Shown in pieces: positions 10,953-23,405 of a stretch of DNA of 64,000 nucleotides (within the stretch, counting starts at the first letter, position 1; every line of letters begins with the position of its first letter). The notes under the pieces were generated by a model. The model saw only the letters and a list, made by a program, of their open reading frames with translations. It made no database searches and was not told the DNA's origin. Source of the DNA: Polytrichum commune. Taxonomy: Eukaryota; Streptophyta; Polytrichopsida; Polytrichales; Polytrichaceae. The stretch lies in contig OX485804.1 of NCBI GenBank assembly GCA_950295325.1, positions 57,834,429-57,898,428 on the forward strand, read 5' to 3'. Made by a program: the position numbers and the translations under genes.

Positions 10953-12939
10953 TAGTTTACCATGTTTGAAAAGGCATATGAACGACAAAGTCTAAATTTC
11001 ACAATGAATCTCATCCATTACCATGTTGACATGTATAGACATTTGAGAATTTGATCTTATTATTATTACAAAAAGACATAATTGAAACATAGATAGATAT
11101 AAAAGCCATCTCTTAAAAAAGCAAACATGAATGAAGAGCCCTCTTTGTCTTATCCTTGTCCGCATGCTATTGCTCCCTTTTGGGGACGGACTCGAGTTGA
11201 AACATGTAAGAAGTGGTAGGTTCGCTTAAACATATAAGAGCCTCAAAGATACGAAGTGTGACACATTCTCTCAAGTACAATAAATGAAGTACACGAAAGA
11301 AACACAATGATTACACATGGCGGAATGATCCGGGCGCCACATCTCTCTCTCTCTCACACACACACACACAAAAGTTTATTGGCTACGTCCTAGAGCATAG
11401 CTCTCGGTTTGCTTTCTTTTTCTTGGCCACGAGTCTCTCCCTCAATGAATGTACATATGCGGATGAATGTGGAAACCAATTCACTAATGCTAGATGAAAC
11501 TAGGTTAACTTTAGATAACTAGAATACACGTGAGAAACCAGATGGAAACATCTAGAACATAAAATAACTCCCACTCTCAAATGAGGCAAAGCCTTACATG
11601 CATAACACCTCGTTTTATTATATTTTGTTTTTGTAGTGAATGGGACATTTAGGCTCCTAAAAAGGATCAGTTGACTATCTTTGAATCTCATGCTCTGGCC
11701 TCTTATCTCACAAAAGGTAAAACAAAAGTCTCCGATTATAAATCTAGATCATATTTTGCTCCCATTAGGTGAGGAAACCGGAGGTGGAAGGGAATAAGAG
11801 CCAAGAAGCGACTTCTTGGACTAGTTTTAAAACTTCCCCGTACGTAGACAACAATAGACAGATCCTAGGACATAATCTACCACAATGTGGATGTAAAAGA
11901 AGGTAAAGGATATATGTTCTTTTTATGAGGATTTTAAAAGAGCATTGCTCATCTTCTTGAAAGAAATTGAAGATATAGACATCTAGGCGGGTGGCACATG
12001 TTAGGCGCCACCTCCCACTATATAAAGACTTAGGATGAGTATCAGTATACCTTATTCACGAGAGATAAGCTACGAGAGCTAGGTCCTTTATATCTTTATC
12101 ATTATACGTACAAGAGCTTCAAGCTCAAACTTCTTCATAGCTATTCAAGGTAGAGGCAAAGTAAATATTGTCATAGATACCATCAAGTTGAGAGATTGTG
12201 TTGATAGACTTGACGAAGTGCTATGTGTAGAAACTCACATGATAAGTGAGTTTTGGACCTCTCTAATCCATAATTTAGTCCAACTTTCCATCACAATAGA
12301 GTTCCTTGATCCTTCTTCGAGAAATTTTTTTTTTATTAAAAGCTCATCACATATTGGAGCTTATTTTGAAAGTGGGTGAAACTTATGGGAGCTCCTTTTC
12401 TCACCTCTCAAATTTTGAGAAGCTCTAGGATCTAAAACAGGGTACGCGCATGGGACCCGTATCCTAAATCCCAAATCGATTTATGCAAGGCTAACTTGGT
12501 CCAAGCGTCCTAGTAGGACAGACTATGAAGTCGTTCTCTCGTAGCTTGACACCACTCTTTGTGTATGATAATTTGAAGCATTAAAAAAACTTGGGTGACT
12601 GTGTTGATTCTCATAAACCCAGGGTTTGGGACTAAACCATTGGTTTCATCTACTTTACTTTATGGATAACTCGAATGTAGTGGGGGACCACATGTCAACT
12701 TAATTGTATGGTCGAGAATCGGGCTAGTTTCAAATTCAACACATGATCCAAGAAGGCTCATTGATACAAAGAACATTCTACTGGTGTGGATTGGGCCGGA
12801 CTTAGTTAGTGTGGATGAGTGGGGTAGTGCGGAATATATAATAGTAGTTCATTCTAAATATTGGCTTGATGGTATCGCCGGGGAATGATAGGGCCCGGAA
12901 AGAGCTCTAAATTAACTTAGAGTATGTTGAGTTAAGTTA
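10953..12939. other. Intergenic, no gene recognised
   Basis: AT-rich, with short chance frames only. A CT run followed by a CA run occurs at about 11342-11371. I saw no paired terminal repeats or exon-like segments. Confidence 0.5.
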
Positions 12940-12990
12940 GGGCGAGTTTCCATGTACGTTGCTCGCCCACCAGATTCTAGTGCAAATAAG
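12940..12990. repeat. Solo terminus of the 13.8-kb element family
   Basis: A TTA followed by GGGCGAGTTTCCATGTA and CCAGATTCTAG closely resembles the left end of the element at 13830. No matching right end was found nearby, so this looks like a truncated copy. Confidence 0.5.
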
Positions 12991-13050
12991 GACAAACCGG
13001 TCCAAATGTAGAGGGAATATGGTGAGGGTAGGGTTCGTATGTGTCAACTA

Positions 13051-13262
13051 CATTGAATATGGTATTCAATGTCACTTGCTATTTGGAGTTACCCATTTCT
13101 ATATCATTTTATTGGCTCTGTCTGTAGGACAGAGGCTATGCATCAACTTCTTCGTTTCAAGAGCAAATTTCCTAACCACTTTGCGTTCACACTTGAACGT
13201 TACTTGTTTTTGTTATTTTTGGTCCACTTTATTTAATGTGGATGTTACTATATATGTATATA

Positions 13263-13299
<37 letters not shown>

Positions 13300-13713
13300 A
13301 CTATAATTGCTCCCTAAAATGCATTGAAAGAAATCTAGTTAACTATAGTTATTTCGGCAATTCTTGATTATTTATTCTAAAAACTTCGGGAGATATCAAA
13401 ATCCTTGACCTGCATTTGAGAAGAAGGTGCACAAAATCCAAGAAAAGTTTGGTATAGTAAATAGCCATGGATTGGCATGAGCAAAGTGGACAACTATAAT
13501 TGTAGTCTTTCATAGTAAAGGACAGAGCCTCACAGTTTTATCGTTTTCTTGTTACTATTATTGATGTAAATTTGTACTAAGCAAACATGTTAATGTTCTA
13601 AAATGTCTAAACAACCAATTCAATTTTTGTTGATAGAAAATGAGATGTACAATATACAATTATAGCGTTGCATAAATTTAAATAGCGAGTGACACTAAAT
13701 ACAATACTTAGTG
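13051..13713. mobile_element. TA-flanked element related to 48412-48635, carrying a nested insert
   Basis: The outer parts (left GTCACTTGCTATTTGGA, right AATAGCGAGTGACACTAAAT) match the small element at 48412-48635 in order and orientation. The middle holds extra DNA from about 13114 to 13529 that is absent from the 48.4-kb copy. TA flanks both sides. Confidence 0.65.
13114..13529. mobile_element. Nested repeat with GGCTCTGTC ends
   Basis: About 416 bp with short inverted ends (GGCTCTGTC and GACAGAGCC). An inverted copy lies at 33613-34013. It includes a TG run then a TA run at about 13254-13298. The exact target duplication is not clear. Confidence 0.6.
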
Positions 13714-13829
13714 TAGCTAACTCCCATCCTTTCAAATATGGGCCCACTTACTAGCCTCCTCCTCCTGGTTACCAAAGATGGAGTTCTACACCATCAAGAT
13801 TGGTTCTCTTGAGTCTTCAACTGGTCTTA

Positions 13830-14454
13830 GGGTGAGTTTCTATGTAGGCCGCTTGCCTACTAGATTCTAGATAATAATGGGTTGGAGGTGTTCCCATGCA
13901 GGTAAGCACAAGCCACCATCCAACCACATTCCGGCAGTCTGTTAGAAAGTAGATCAATGTCAACGTTGGTGTGGAACTTGTGAGTTTGAGTCTTCTGGGG
14001 AACTCCATTGGGAACTATGGGAACCCTCTGAGAATCTTCGAAATCCCACACAAACGCTCTCATACAACCGGATGAACAGTCGACCCCTTCATCTTGCAAA
14101 AATTGAATTTCGATCCACTAAAATTTCATCCGTCGGAAGTTTTTTTGGGCTGCTCGAAAAGTTTCATGGACCGTAGGGTGGGGCGTTGTGAATGGATGGC
14201 TTGGATGTGGTCTGCCCACGAAACCACACCCTCCATTCACAATGCCTCAGTGACATGGGTGGCCAGCACTTGTAAGTCAAAGATTCTTTAGTAGACATGG
14301 GGAAGTCTAGCAGCTAGTGTCCATGGCCCTCCACATTTGAACACACCACCGGAACGTGCTTGGATGGCAGATTGTGCTTAACTGCATGCGATCACCTCTG
14401 ACCCGCTATTATCTAGAATCTAGTGAGCAGATGGCCTACATGGAAACTCACCCT
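13830..14454. mobile_element. PIF/Harbinger-like element with ~60-bp terminal inverted repeats
   Basis: 625 bp flanked by TTA at 13827-13829 and 14455-14457. The ends are inverted over about 60 bp, starting GGGTGAGTTTCTATGTAGGC at the left and GGGTGAGTTTCCATGTAGGC at the right. Both ends contain the palindromic CTAGATTCTAGATAATA motif, almost unchanged. No transposase. Confidence 0.85.
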
Positions 14455-14723
14455 TAGCTTGCCAACGCATGGAGGCACTTTGATTGCATGGATCTTGTGC
14501 CCCATACCTTATTGAATATTCACCGTGGTCTAGTTGATCACGGGAATAATGCTTACCCCTCCGACCGACTCTCTATTGTTACTGCATTAATACTATTTAC
14601 CCGATGTAGATATTTTTGCATGGATATTTGCCATCTACTATTCAAAGGCTTCTATCCCGAAGCAACACTTCTCTACTTAAGCTTATATACTGTAGTTGTG
14701 TGCTGCTTACTTCCAACCTTCCG

Positions 14724-15635
14724 CCTACAACGTTTATGGTATTTAGGGCCGGTTTAGACTATGGTGAAGAAGTGCACCTGTCAAGAATTTAAGGGGAATG
14801 GAGCAATGTGATTCGTTATAAAAGGGGTTCCTTGTCAATTAGGGGTTTACACTATAGCCAAGACTTCTCTGGTAGAGAATCTGAAGCAGGGATGGAAAAA
14901 ATGACATGGTTGCCAGCATGGCAACACTTTTGGTTTGGGGGGGGGGGGGGGAGTTCTCCAGAGGTCAAGTTTCTTGGGCAACCTCAAACCCTCGGACAAG
15001 AAACTTGGCCTCTGGGGAACTCCAACTTGAGGCATTCTTAATTTTCTTCTTCCATCTTGTCCACCTACCAATCGTTGCCTCAAATAACCTTGTCTTGGGT
15101 TAAAATTCTTGACCAACCGGTGCACTTCCTTGCCATAGTCTAAACCAATCCTTAGTGTCACGTACACTATTTGTGAAGGGCCCAAAGTAGATGCCTAGAG
15201 GTCTCAAATGTCATGTCCACTAATTTTCAATATGATTCTACTTGTCAACATGAGTAATGTTTCAATCGAAAAAATATTTGCATTATGACATTTAGCATAG
15301 CATGTTGAGATACTCGATGATGGTTTTGTATTTCGACATGCAAGAAGAAGATATTATTGAGCATACTAATGGCAATTGTCATTTGTGTTCACTTCCAGTC
15401 AACTTGTAGACCTTTGTAAAACATAAGGATAAATCTCATAATATTATTGAACATACTCATGCCAAAATATTAATAAGCACACTTGATTGCCCAATGTCAT
15501 GAGGTGACACTAATGATGAAGTTGTTTATAATTATTTTAACCTAACATATGCCTCAAAATAGGGTAAGTGACATTGTTATGCGTGATACACTAAACACCA
15601 TAAAATGTGGAGTACAATGTTTATGGTAAATGTTG
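14724..15635. mobile_element. TA-type element family R3, copy a, interrupted
   Basis: Related to copies at 47912-48398 and 49706-50246 and to a fragment at 20395-20610. Shared landmarks in order are TTTATGGTATTTAGTGTCAC, CTAGAGGTCTCAAA, GAAGATATTATTGAGCATAC, GCCAAG/ATATTA and CAAAATAGGGTAAGTGACA. The left 22 bp are separated from the rest by the element at 14746-15151. Boundaries are approximate. Confidence 0.65.
14746..15151. mobile_element. PIF/Harbinger-like element starting GGGCCGGTTTAGACTATGG
   Basis: 406 bp flanked by TTA (14743-14745 and 15152-15154). The right end on the opposite strand reads GGATTGGTTTAGACTATGG and continues with AAGTGCAC as at the left. The R3 copy at 47.9 kb retains the uninterrupted target TTA at 47931-47933, which confirms the boundaries. 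It contains a 15-bp poly-G run (14937-14951). Its ends share GGGCCGGTTTA-ACTATGG with the composite element at 50.9 kb. Confidence 0.85.
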
Positions 15636-15639
15636 TAGG

Positions 15640-18600
15640 CCATGTTGTAAAGGAGGAAACCAACACAAAGAAGCATCAAGGATATTATTGTGGGTGCACA
15701 TTTATTCCAAACCACAATATAGAATAGCGGAGGTTTACATTGTAGGGTACGTTATTCTATTGGGTTACAAGTTTTTAACCTAAGACTCAAATATTTAACA
15801 TTGTTTCGAAAAAAAACTTCAAAAAGATTGATCTTTTTTGTTAAATGTTAATAAAATCATAAGTTTTGGTGATTTGCAAAATAATGTAGTTTCCATTGAA
15901 GTTGTGTAGATAAGACATGTATCTGGAAAGATTAACGCAAAAAACATTCCTTTGAGTATAAGGTTCCACACTACATTAATATGTGGTGATGTATTTTGTG
16001 GGCCACACTATAGTGCATCAAAAGGTAATTGGAGCAAATGAGAAGTTGTGTATTTGGGCAAAGTCCTTCAACTCCATATTTGGACATTGCAAGCCCTTTT
16101 TTCTAGGGCCCACCAAATAAACATGACTTGGTGAGAACTCTCTCTCTTTCTCTCGTGGGTACCTACTTTAAAAAGTGGCATCAAATTAGGGTAGACTATT
16201 TTAGTCAAAGATTTCATGTGAGATGCTTGTTGCCATCATTGTTGGATGTGATCAATGTCTTTTGGAAGTCAACATTATAGTTGAAGATTTTATGTGAAAT
16301 GTTTGTTGCCATCATTGTAGGATGTGATCATTGTTTTTTGAAAGTCCACATTAAGTGATGCAATATAAGTTCAGCCCATGTCAATTTGTAAAATGCATTG
16401 TCTCGCACACTATGTTGAGTTTCATCATTTTCATTAAATAATATTGTGATCTAGTATAATGTGCACCACATCCAATCAAGCAAACTAAATCAATGATAAA
16501 CATTTGAACTAATAAAGCCCACACTATAGAGAAGAAAGAGTGTACAACTTTGTTGTATCTATGTGAACTCATCCACTGTGAAAATGAAAATGGATTGAAC
16601 CATTCTACGACATGGAAGTTGATAAGACTCTAAAAATCACATAAAAATCTTAAACATGTCTAGGAAGACCCAATTTGATAACAAATCCACCCTCAACATG
16701 ACTTAGTAGAGGACAAAGTTTACTTAGCCACCACAAAGCTCCATGACTCCCTCAATGTTGCACCTCGGTGGCTTTGTATTCGAGAATCAAAACATACTAC
16801 ATATTGATCACTTCACATATCCATTCGGCTATTACCTTTTTTCCCACAAGGGGATAAGCAACCGTACGATGTAAAAGCAATTACTTTGAAGTCCACGTTG
16901 TGACTTTGCATTGGAAATAGTTTGTAACCCAGACCCCCCCCCCCCAATCAAAAAATATTTTATATAAGAAAAAGGTAGAGAGGGTTGTAACCAACACCCT
17001 TTTCAAAACCAACTACTCAAAAGCTAAATCGTACCTAACTTGTAAGTCTCTCAAAGTTGAATGGATATAGAACCCACACGTGACCTTTCTTCATGGCGAG
17101 AGGGAATTGTGGCTTACACTTGTACCTCTTGTCCATCCAACACAATCCCTTATAGGGTTGTGGTGAATTGGCTTTGACTAGACTAGGTTATGGTCTTTGA
17201 AGCTAAACTTCGATGTGTTTTTTAAACGTACCTACTCGTTGCATGATAATTTAGGGTTTTTTAGTTGGATGAATGGGAGGCACACTCGTATGCGCTAATT
17301 CCCTCTTGATTTCTTCCCTTATACCCAATTCGCCTTGATGAGAAATTGTTGTATACAAACCTATCGTGTTTCCTTCAATCGATGAAATAAAACTAGGATA
17401 TAGACGTGGCTATGCTAGTGTACCATTCAATTTGTTTAAGTTGGTTTAATTTTGGAAATAGTTGGAGAGGTAGTGAATTAGTGCAACGGGACAATGCAAG
17501 ATGAAATAACCACAAACCTATCATATGGGATTTTTTTTAGTAACATTTATCACTCCTTTGAATTATTTTAATGTCGATTTGATTTCACCTCTTGTAGTTT
17601 TTATATGGAACCAATCATGTCAAACTTCACTACATATTTTATGGAAGATGATTCCAAAGTTGCCACCGTTGTGAACTGTGGTCTAAATCTATATGTAATC
17701 TCAAAATGGGCATTACAAGAATTAGAGAGCCCATGATGACAACTGCCTCCTTTTGAAGGTGAACATCTTGAACTAGCGTGGACAAGCCAACCGGAAGCTA
17801 AGACAGTGATAAGCGGTGACTAGTGAACAATAACATGTGAGCAATAAAGTGAAAACAATGAATTCTCACAACTATAGGGAGTCGAATCCTAATTTTAGTA
17901 ATGTATGTATTCATTTCATTCAATTGTATCTAGTATTAAAATTTCAAAAATTGACAACAAAAAGGGGCTTATTACGATGGACTACTAGAAAAATATTCAA
18001 TTAATTCCTTAATTTCATTGTAATAATCCAAAACATTGTTGCATGGAATCAAAGTAGATTAAATATAAATAATGTCATGAACTGACATTTCGAAACATTA
18101 AGGTAAAGAATTTACTTGAATCACTACTCGTGTTCAACAACACTGACAAGCTCAAGTAGTTTTATGATATGGTTGCATGCTTATGTTGGAGCCTGAATAA
18201 ACTTGTCGTTGTTGTAATTCACCTTGGATAAATATTTAAACTCATAGTATCCATCAATGAGTTTGTCGCTCTCCCATTTGTTTTTATGACTTGCCATTGG
18301 TGTTGTTGGATTGTGACGCATTGTCTTTGAAATTTTGGAAGTTTGGTGGGTGTTAGGGTTTAGTGGCAACCAAAATTGTAATCAAAGGATGAGGACTATC
18401 CCAATTCTTAAGAGTCTACAACGAGTCAAAAGTGCCTCCCTTTGCTTGCAATTGGAACATGGTATCCTTTAGTGCCAATACCTTATCCCTTGAGATATTT
18501 ATTTATATTTTCACCAACCATGTATTGGGTACTATAAGCCAGTCCATAACATTCTATTTTTTTGCAAATACTCACATACATTTGATGTCATCATCGAAAA

Positions 18601-20394
18601 ACCAAAATTCATACTCCACATTGTTGGTGTAAAGGAATTTATTTTCATCTCTTTGTACATTGGACTAGAGGTGTCATGTTTGCCAGTTCCCGCTTTGGCA
18701 TTGTACAAAGTCTTTGTAATAACTTGCATAGTGTTAGGGCAAAGAATGGAGATGTTCACTTTGTCGGATCGATGCGAGTTGCATTTGGCACCAGGTGGCA
18801 AGTCAAGCTTATGTTTAGTGGTACCAAACAACTTTGTGCTCTCCAAGGTACAATTCTTGGTGTTAAGACCTTTTGTCTCTACATAAGACTTCATGGCCTT
18901 TGCCAGTAGCCTTGGATCTCCACACTTGGCAGTAGCCTTAAGCTATAATAACTGTTGAATCATGGCCTTTACTAAGTGGACCCACCTTTCAACCATGACC
19001 TATAATTCATAATTTGCATGAAGGCTCGGATCAAAACATTCATTGTGGTTTCATAAGGGCAATTCATTTGTATCCCATATGGTTGAAGCCACTTGTTATG
19101 GACTTGTTATCCAAGGTTTCATGTTGGCATTTATGCATGTTTATGGCCACATCTTGCATTTAGAAAAAAACGATTGCGATAGGCTCCAAATTAATATTGG
19201 TGATACTTGGGATTTAGACAATAAACATGCCAAACACATTTGTTAAAGTGATAACAAAAGCTTGCATTTGGGAATTAGAAAGACCTATTACTCTAAATGA
19301 ACAAGGTCCCAAATTCTAGTTAAAACCATCATCGATATTGTTCTTTTACATCAATGCTTCAGACACCTCTTTGTTTGTAGAATACATTTCTTGCCTAACA
19401 TTAATGGTCCTATCCAGAGGTTGAATTTTACACTGAGTAAATATTTGGAGACACAAGAGCATTTATCATCTTTTAGAGGCAAAGTGAATGGCATAAATGA
19501 TTCATGAGCTTGTACATAGGTCTAAATACATAATGCATCTTTACAGAGGCCCTCACATGTGTGGTTGAATTGTGCATTTATGTACGAAATGATGTGGGTA
19601 GGGTGATGGATCCCCCACCGTAAGCTCTCTAATGGTGGTGGCATGGTTGATCGTCCCCCCATCATAGCCACACCACACTAGCCATGATAGCATGTGGAGA
19701 ACCCCTAAAATAATAAGAATAATAAAACCAACAAACTAAAAACTAAAAACACTCTTAGCACCATAATCTCACTTTTAAGGAATAAACCTTAGACCTCAAG
19801 AGGTGTTGTTTGGGGCTCGGGGGGGGGGGGGGGGTAGTCATTGGTTGGAGTAGCAATATACGTGCGAACAAATGATAGGGTATTTTAAAAACATGGGAGC
19901 TAAAAATTATAAATCGACTTAAGAGTAATATAGGGTATCAAAAATGGCATTGGACATCTTTAAAGTACTATAGGGTATGGAATAATAGGTACTTTGGAAT
20001 TATAAGTAATGCAAGCCATTTTTCTATTAACCCAAAGTAGAAATTTACATAATGATAGCATGTGAAAAAAAGAAGAGAATTGAAAGTAATACCCCCCTAT
20101 AAAATAGTGGTTGTTCGCACCTATATCCTTAACTTTTTAACACGCTGCCCCCCCCCCCCGAGGTTTGGGGCATTTGGAGACCACTAACCATATTAAAATC
20201 AATACGTCCTTGAGACAATATATTTTAAAATATATTTCTACACAATGTATTGGCATCAAAATACTAAATTCGCATTCTTTTGAAAGTCCTAGAGAATAAA
20301 ATCCACATTCGACTCAATCTTTCCTTCCTATTTTAATAGTCATAAATCTTGATATGTTGCTACCAAGTATCATAAGTTTACCTTTTAATATGCA
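15640..20394. other. Intergenic, no gene recognised
   Basis: Nearly 5 kb of AT-rich DNA with G/C homopolymer runs at about 16936-16946, 19819-19834 and 20150-20159. The longest frame is 120 codons on the minus strand (18894-18532). It shows no motif I recognise and overlaps plus-strand frames of similar quality, so I do not call it a gene. Confidence 0.45.
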
Positions 20395-20610
20395 CGATGA
20401 AGATATTATTGAGCATACTAATGCAAATGTCGTGCGTTTACAATCATGATCAACTTGTCGACCATTGTGTAACCTAGGCACATACCTCACTAATGTTGAG
20501 TGTCATGTGGTTACATTAATGGTCAGGTTGTTGATCATTAGTGTAACCTATACAAAGGCCTCATATTAAGGCAAATGATATTATTGAACTGGTAACACTA
20601 AATACTACAA
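20395..20610. repeat. Fragment of the R3 element family
   Basis: Contains GAAGATATTATTGAGCATAC, the CAACTTGTCGACCATTGTGT segment and CATTAGTGTAACCTA in the same order as the full R3 copies. Both ends are missing. Confidence 0.55.
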
Positions 20611-21633
20611 ACAATACAATTATGTTATTATAAACTTGTTAAATACTCTATTGTCTACCCTTGGTAGATAAGTCGTTCTTACCATACCTCTAATCAACTT
20701 TGTCCATCCTCTATACCACTTCATTGGTAACAATTCCCCCCCCCCCAAAAATCTATTCCACCAACATCCTCAAATCCTATGTATCTCTTGTTTGTACCTT
20801 CTTACTCTTTAAGGTAGTAGAATTACTACCGGTTTTAAGATCACACCCTTCATAGTCTCGATATTACCCGGGGTTATTGAGTTGCCTTGTACTTGATGTA
20901 CCAACCTTGGCCCCATACCTCTATTCCGGTGCTTCACCTTGATCCTCGTGTGGCCGACTAGTATCTAAACTTTCACGACCTTACCAAGTATTATTGGACT
21001 ATGCTATTAGTACCACATGCCTTATCTAAGCATGCTTATTGGCCCCAACTACCGCCTTATTGCTTACTAGTCATTCAAAGAGTTGGTTGAGTGAGAATTT
21101 CCTTCTTGTCTACCGGGACTAACCTAATTCCTATTGCTCAAGCATCTATATCCCGAAATCCCACCTTATCCATCAACTCTTCATCCTAAAATGCCAATAA
21201 TTTAGGTGTTGCCACTCTACTATGTTGAGTTCATCATTATTATTTTTATTCTCTACACAAGATCAACAAACCATGATAAGTAAGGAATATCAACTCTATT
21301 AGGCACATTACCTTATGCATTCATACAATCCTCAAGGTACTAAGTACATACATCCTCGTGATAGGCCTTCCACTTCCACACAAAGTCATGGACTAAAGTC
21401 TCATGACTATCCACATCTCCACAAGATATTCAAATCAAAATGGTCACACTTCAACATTGTTCCAATTCTCTTAAAGACTATCATGCTTGCCCTATCTTTA
21501 ATCCCCTTCTATTAGTCTTAACCATTCCTTAAACAATGGTCCCTCTTTGATGGAACATTCTACCTAATCCATATGCTTAAACCTATTCACTTCTACTTTG
21601 CTCATATGTGTAAGAAAATAGATTTTCACTATT

Positions 21634-21672
<39 letters not shown>

Positions 21673-22011
21673 CATCTTTATGTAGAACTATCTTCTTGTG
21701 TAATGTTTAAATCAAGTTAATTCGTTTACAACATTTTGGTGTGTTTGATGTAACTTTGAAGTTATAATCCACTAAGAAAAACACTCTCAGTTTAATATTA
21801 AATTCGACTACATCTTCACTTCATGTTAGTTTTAAGAGCAAGACATGTAGCCATGGCCGACGTGAAAATGTTGTTTTAGTGGGAAGCGGGACCGGAGTGT
21901 TCATGCCACCAAGAATCAATGGCTCAGTTTTTTTTAAATCTTCATGGAGAATAATTATGAACAAGTCTTTCATGCGGCCACCTTGTAAGACTTTACGGAT
22001 AACTCTACTCA
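20611..22011. other. Intergenic with AT microsatellite
   Basis: No gene recognised. A pure AT dinucleotide run lies at 21637-21671, and a short C run at about 20739-20746. Confidence 0.5.
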
Positions 22012-22510
22012 GGGCCACTTCACACACGAGCCAAGAGCCGTGACCATGAAATTGTGAAAAACCCAAAAGAAAGTGTCCAAAGGTTGTCCCAACACTCGCC
22101 CAAAATCATGTAGTCCGGTCACGGACCCTCAAGTGTAGTGTGAAGTCTTATGTGACCGGGCACTCAACCAAATGCTATTTCAACGAATTTCTGTTGACGC
22201 AGGTCCTCACACATGATAAAATAGGAAAAACCAACAGTTGTGAGTGTTGAGAGTGTCATGGTCTCCCAGTTTTGTGTTAGACCCACCTCCAAGAGGTGGT
22301 TTTCAAAAATAGTCCAGTGACCATGAAACATGATCCATTTGAAGCCACGTAGAAATCCACGTAGACTTCACATCCATCTTGCATTCACATACTCCGCTGG
22401 TCCCTCAAGCGAAGTGTAAAGTGAACTTGCACCGGCTCCGCCTTTTCCACCAATGAGAGTGCTTGAATTGATATGGTCACGGGCTCTCAGTCTCGCGTGT
22501 GAAGTGGCCC
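22012..22510. mobile_element. GGGCCACTTCACACA-family element, copy 2
   Basis: 499 bp. Ends GGCCACTTCACACACGAG and CGTGTGAAGTGGCC are inverted copies, and the interior aligns with 9192-9699 (for example CCGTGACCA and TGGTTTTGTGTTAG blocks). No convincing target duplication remains. Confidence 0.7.
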
Positions 22511-22873
22511 TTTCCTTGGGCCACAGGAAAGTAAAGTCCAAAATCAAATTTGAGCTATGATATCAAAAATGATATCAGATGTAACTTTGTGACATAAAAT
22601 CATATCAAGTCAACTTGCAAACAATAACTTCATCATGTTGGATGTCACTCTAGAGCATCTATCATATACACACACACACACTCTATATCTTTAGTAGGGC
22701 GGAGCTTCACGTGAGATATTTGTTTCGTTTGATCTTTAGCAACTTTGAGGCTAAGTTGTATCATACAATCGTACTCCCTAGATTGCTAAACGTGTAAGGC
22801 ACCTCGTGATCCGATCCAACGGCCAAGATCGTTTGTGAAGTTGGAAGTGCGCACATAGGGGCCACATACCTTA

Positions 22874-23402
22874 GGGCCAAGTTCGATGTGCCGGTCCCAG
22901 TCCGTTTTTTAAATGGGTGAGAAACGGGTGACATCACCCATTTTATGGAGGGGTACTTCTATGTGGGCTGCCGGTTTTTTTATTTATTTCCTGCTTTCTA
23001 ACTAAATTTGGTGAGTGATAAGACATGACACTTTATGAAGGTCACCGGCAATGAAGGTCATCTAGATTCTAAAAACATCATAAAATACACATTCCCTAGG
23101 AGTACTCCTCAAAAGAAGGGACTAGAAGAACAAAGTGGCCTTTAGTATCCAAGGGTGTACCCTAGGTGACCGGACGATCCGGTCACCGGAGCTTTCTAAC
23201 CGGCACATGTCCTTCTTGTGACCGTTAGGACCACCGGTCCTTTGGCACCCATTCTTGCACAACACAAAATGTGGGACACCCATCCATGGGGGGTACCAGT
23301 CCCTGGGTGAGAAGGATGGGCACATGGCACCACCCTCTTTTCACCGGCCCACCCATTTATTTTGAAAAAAACAGACCGGGACCGGCACATGGAACTTGGC
23401 CC
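22874..23402. mobile_element. PIF/Harbinger-like element starting GGGCCAAGTTC
   Basis: 529 bp flanked by TTA (22871-22873 and 23403-23405). The ends match in inverted form over about 37 bp (GGGCCAAGTTCGATGTGCCG against GGGCCAAGTTCCATGTGCCG, then GTCCC and a T run). More GC-rich than its surroundings. Overlapping frames on both strands inside it are by-products. Confidence 0.85.
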
Positions 23403-23405
23403 TTA

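Noticed and set aside
18532-18894. 120-codon minus-strand frame
   Set aside because: No recognisable motif, overlapping plus-strand frames of equal quality, and no splice or promoter context.
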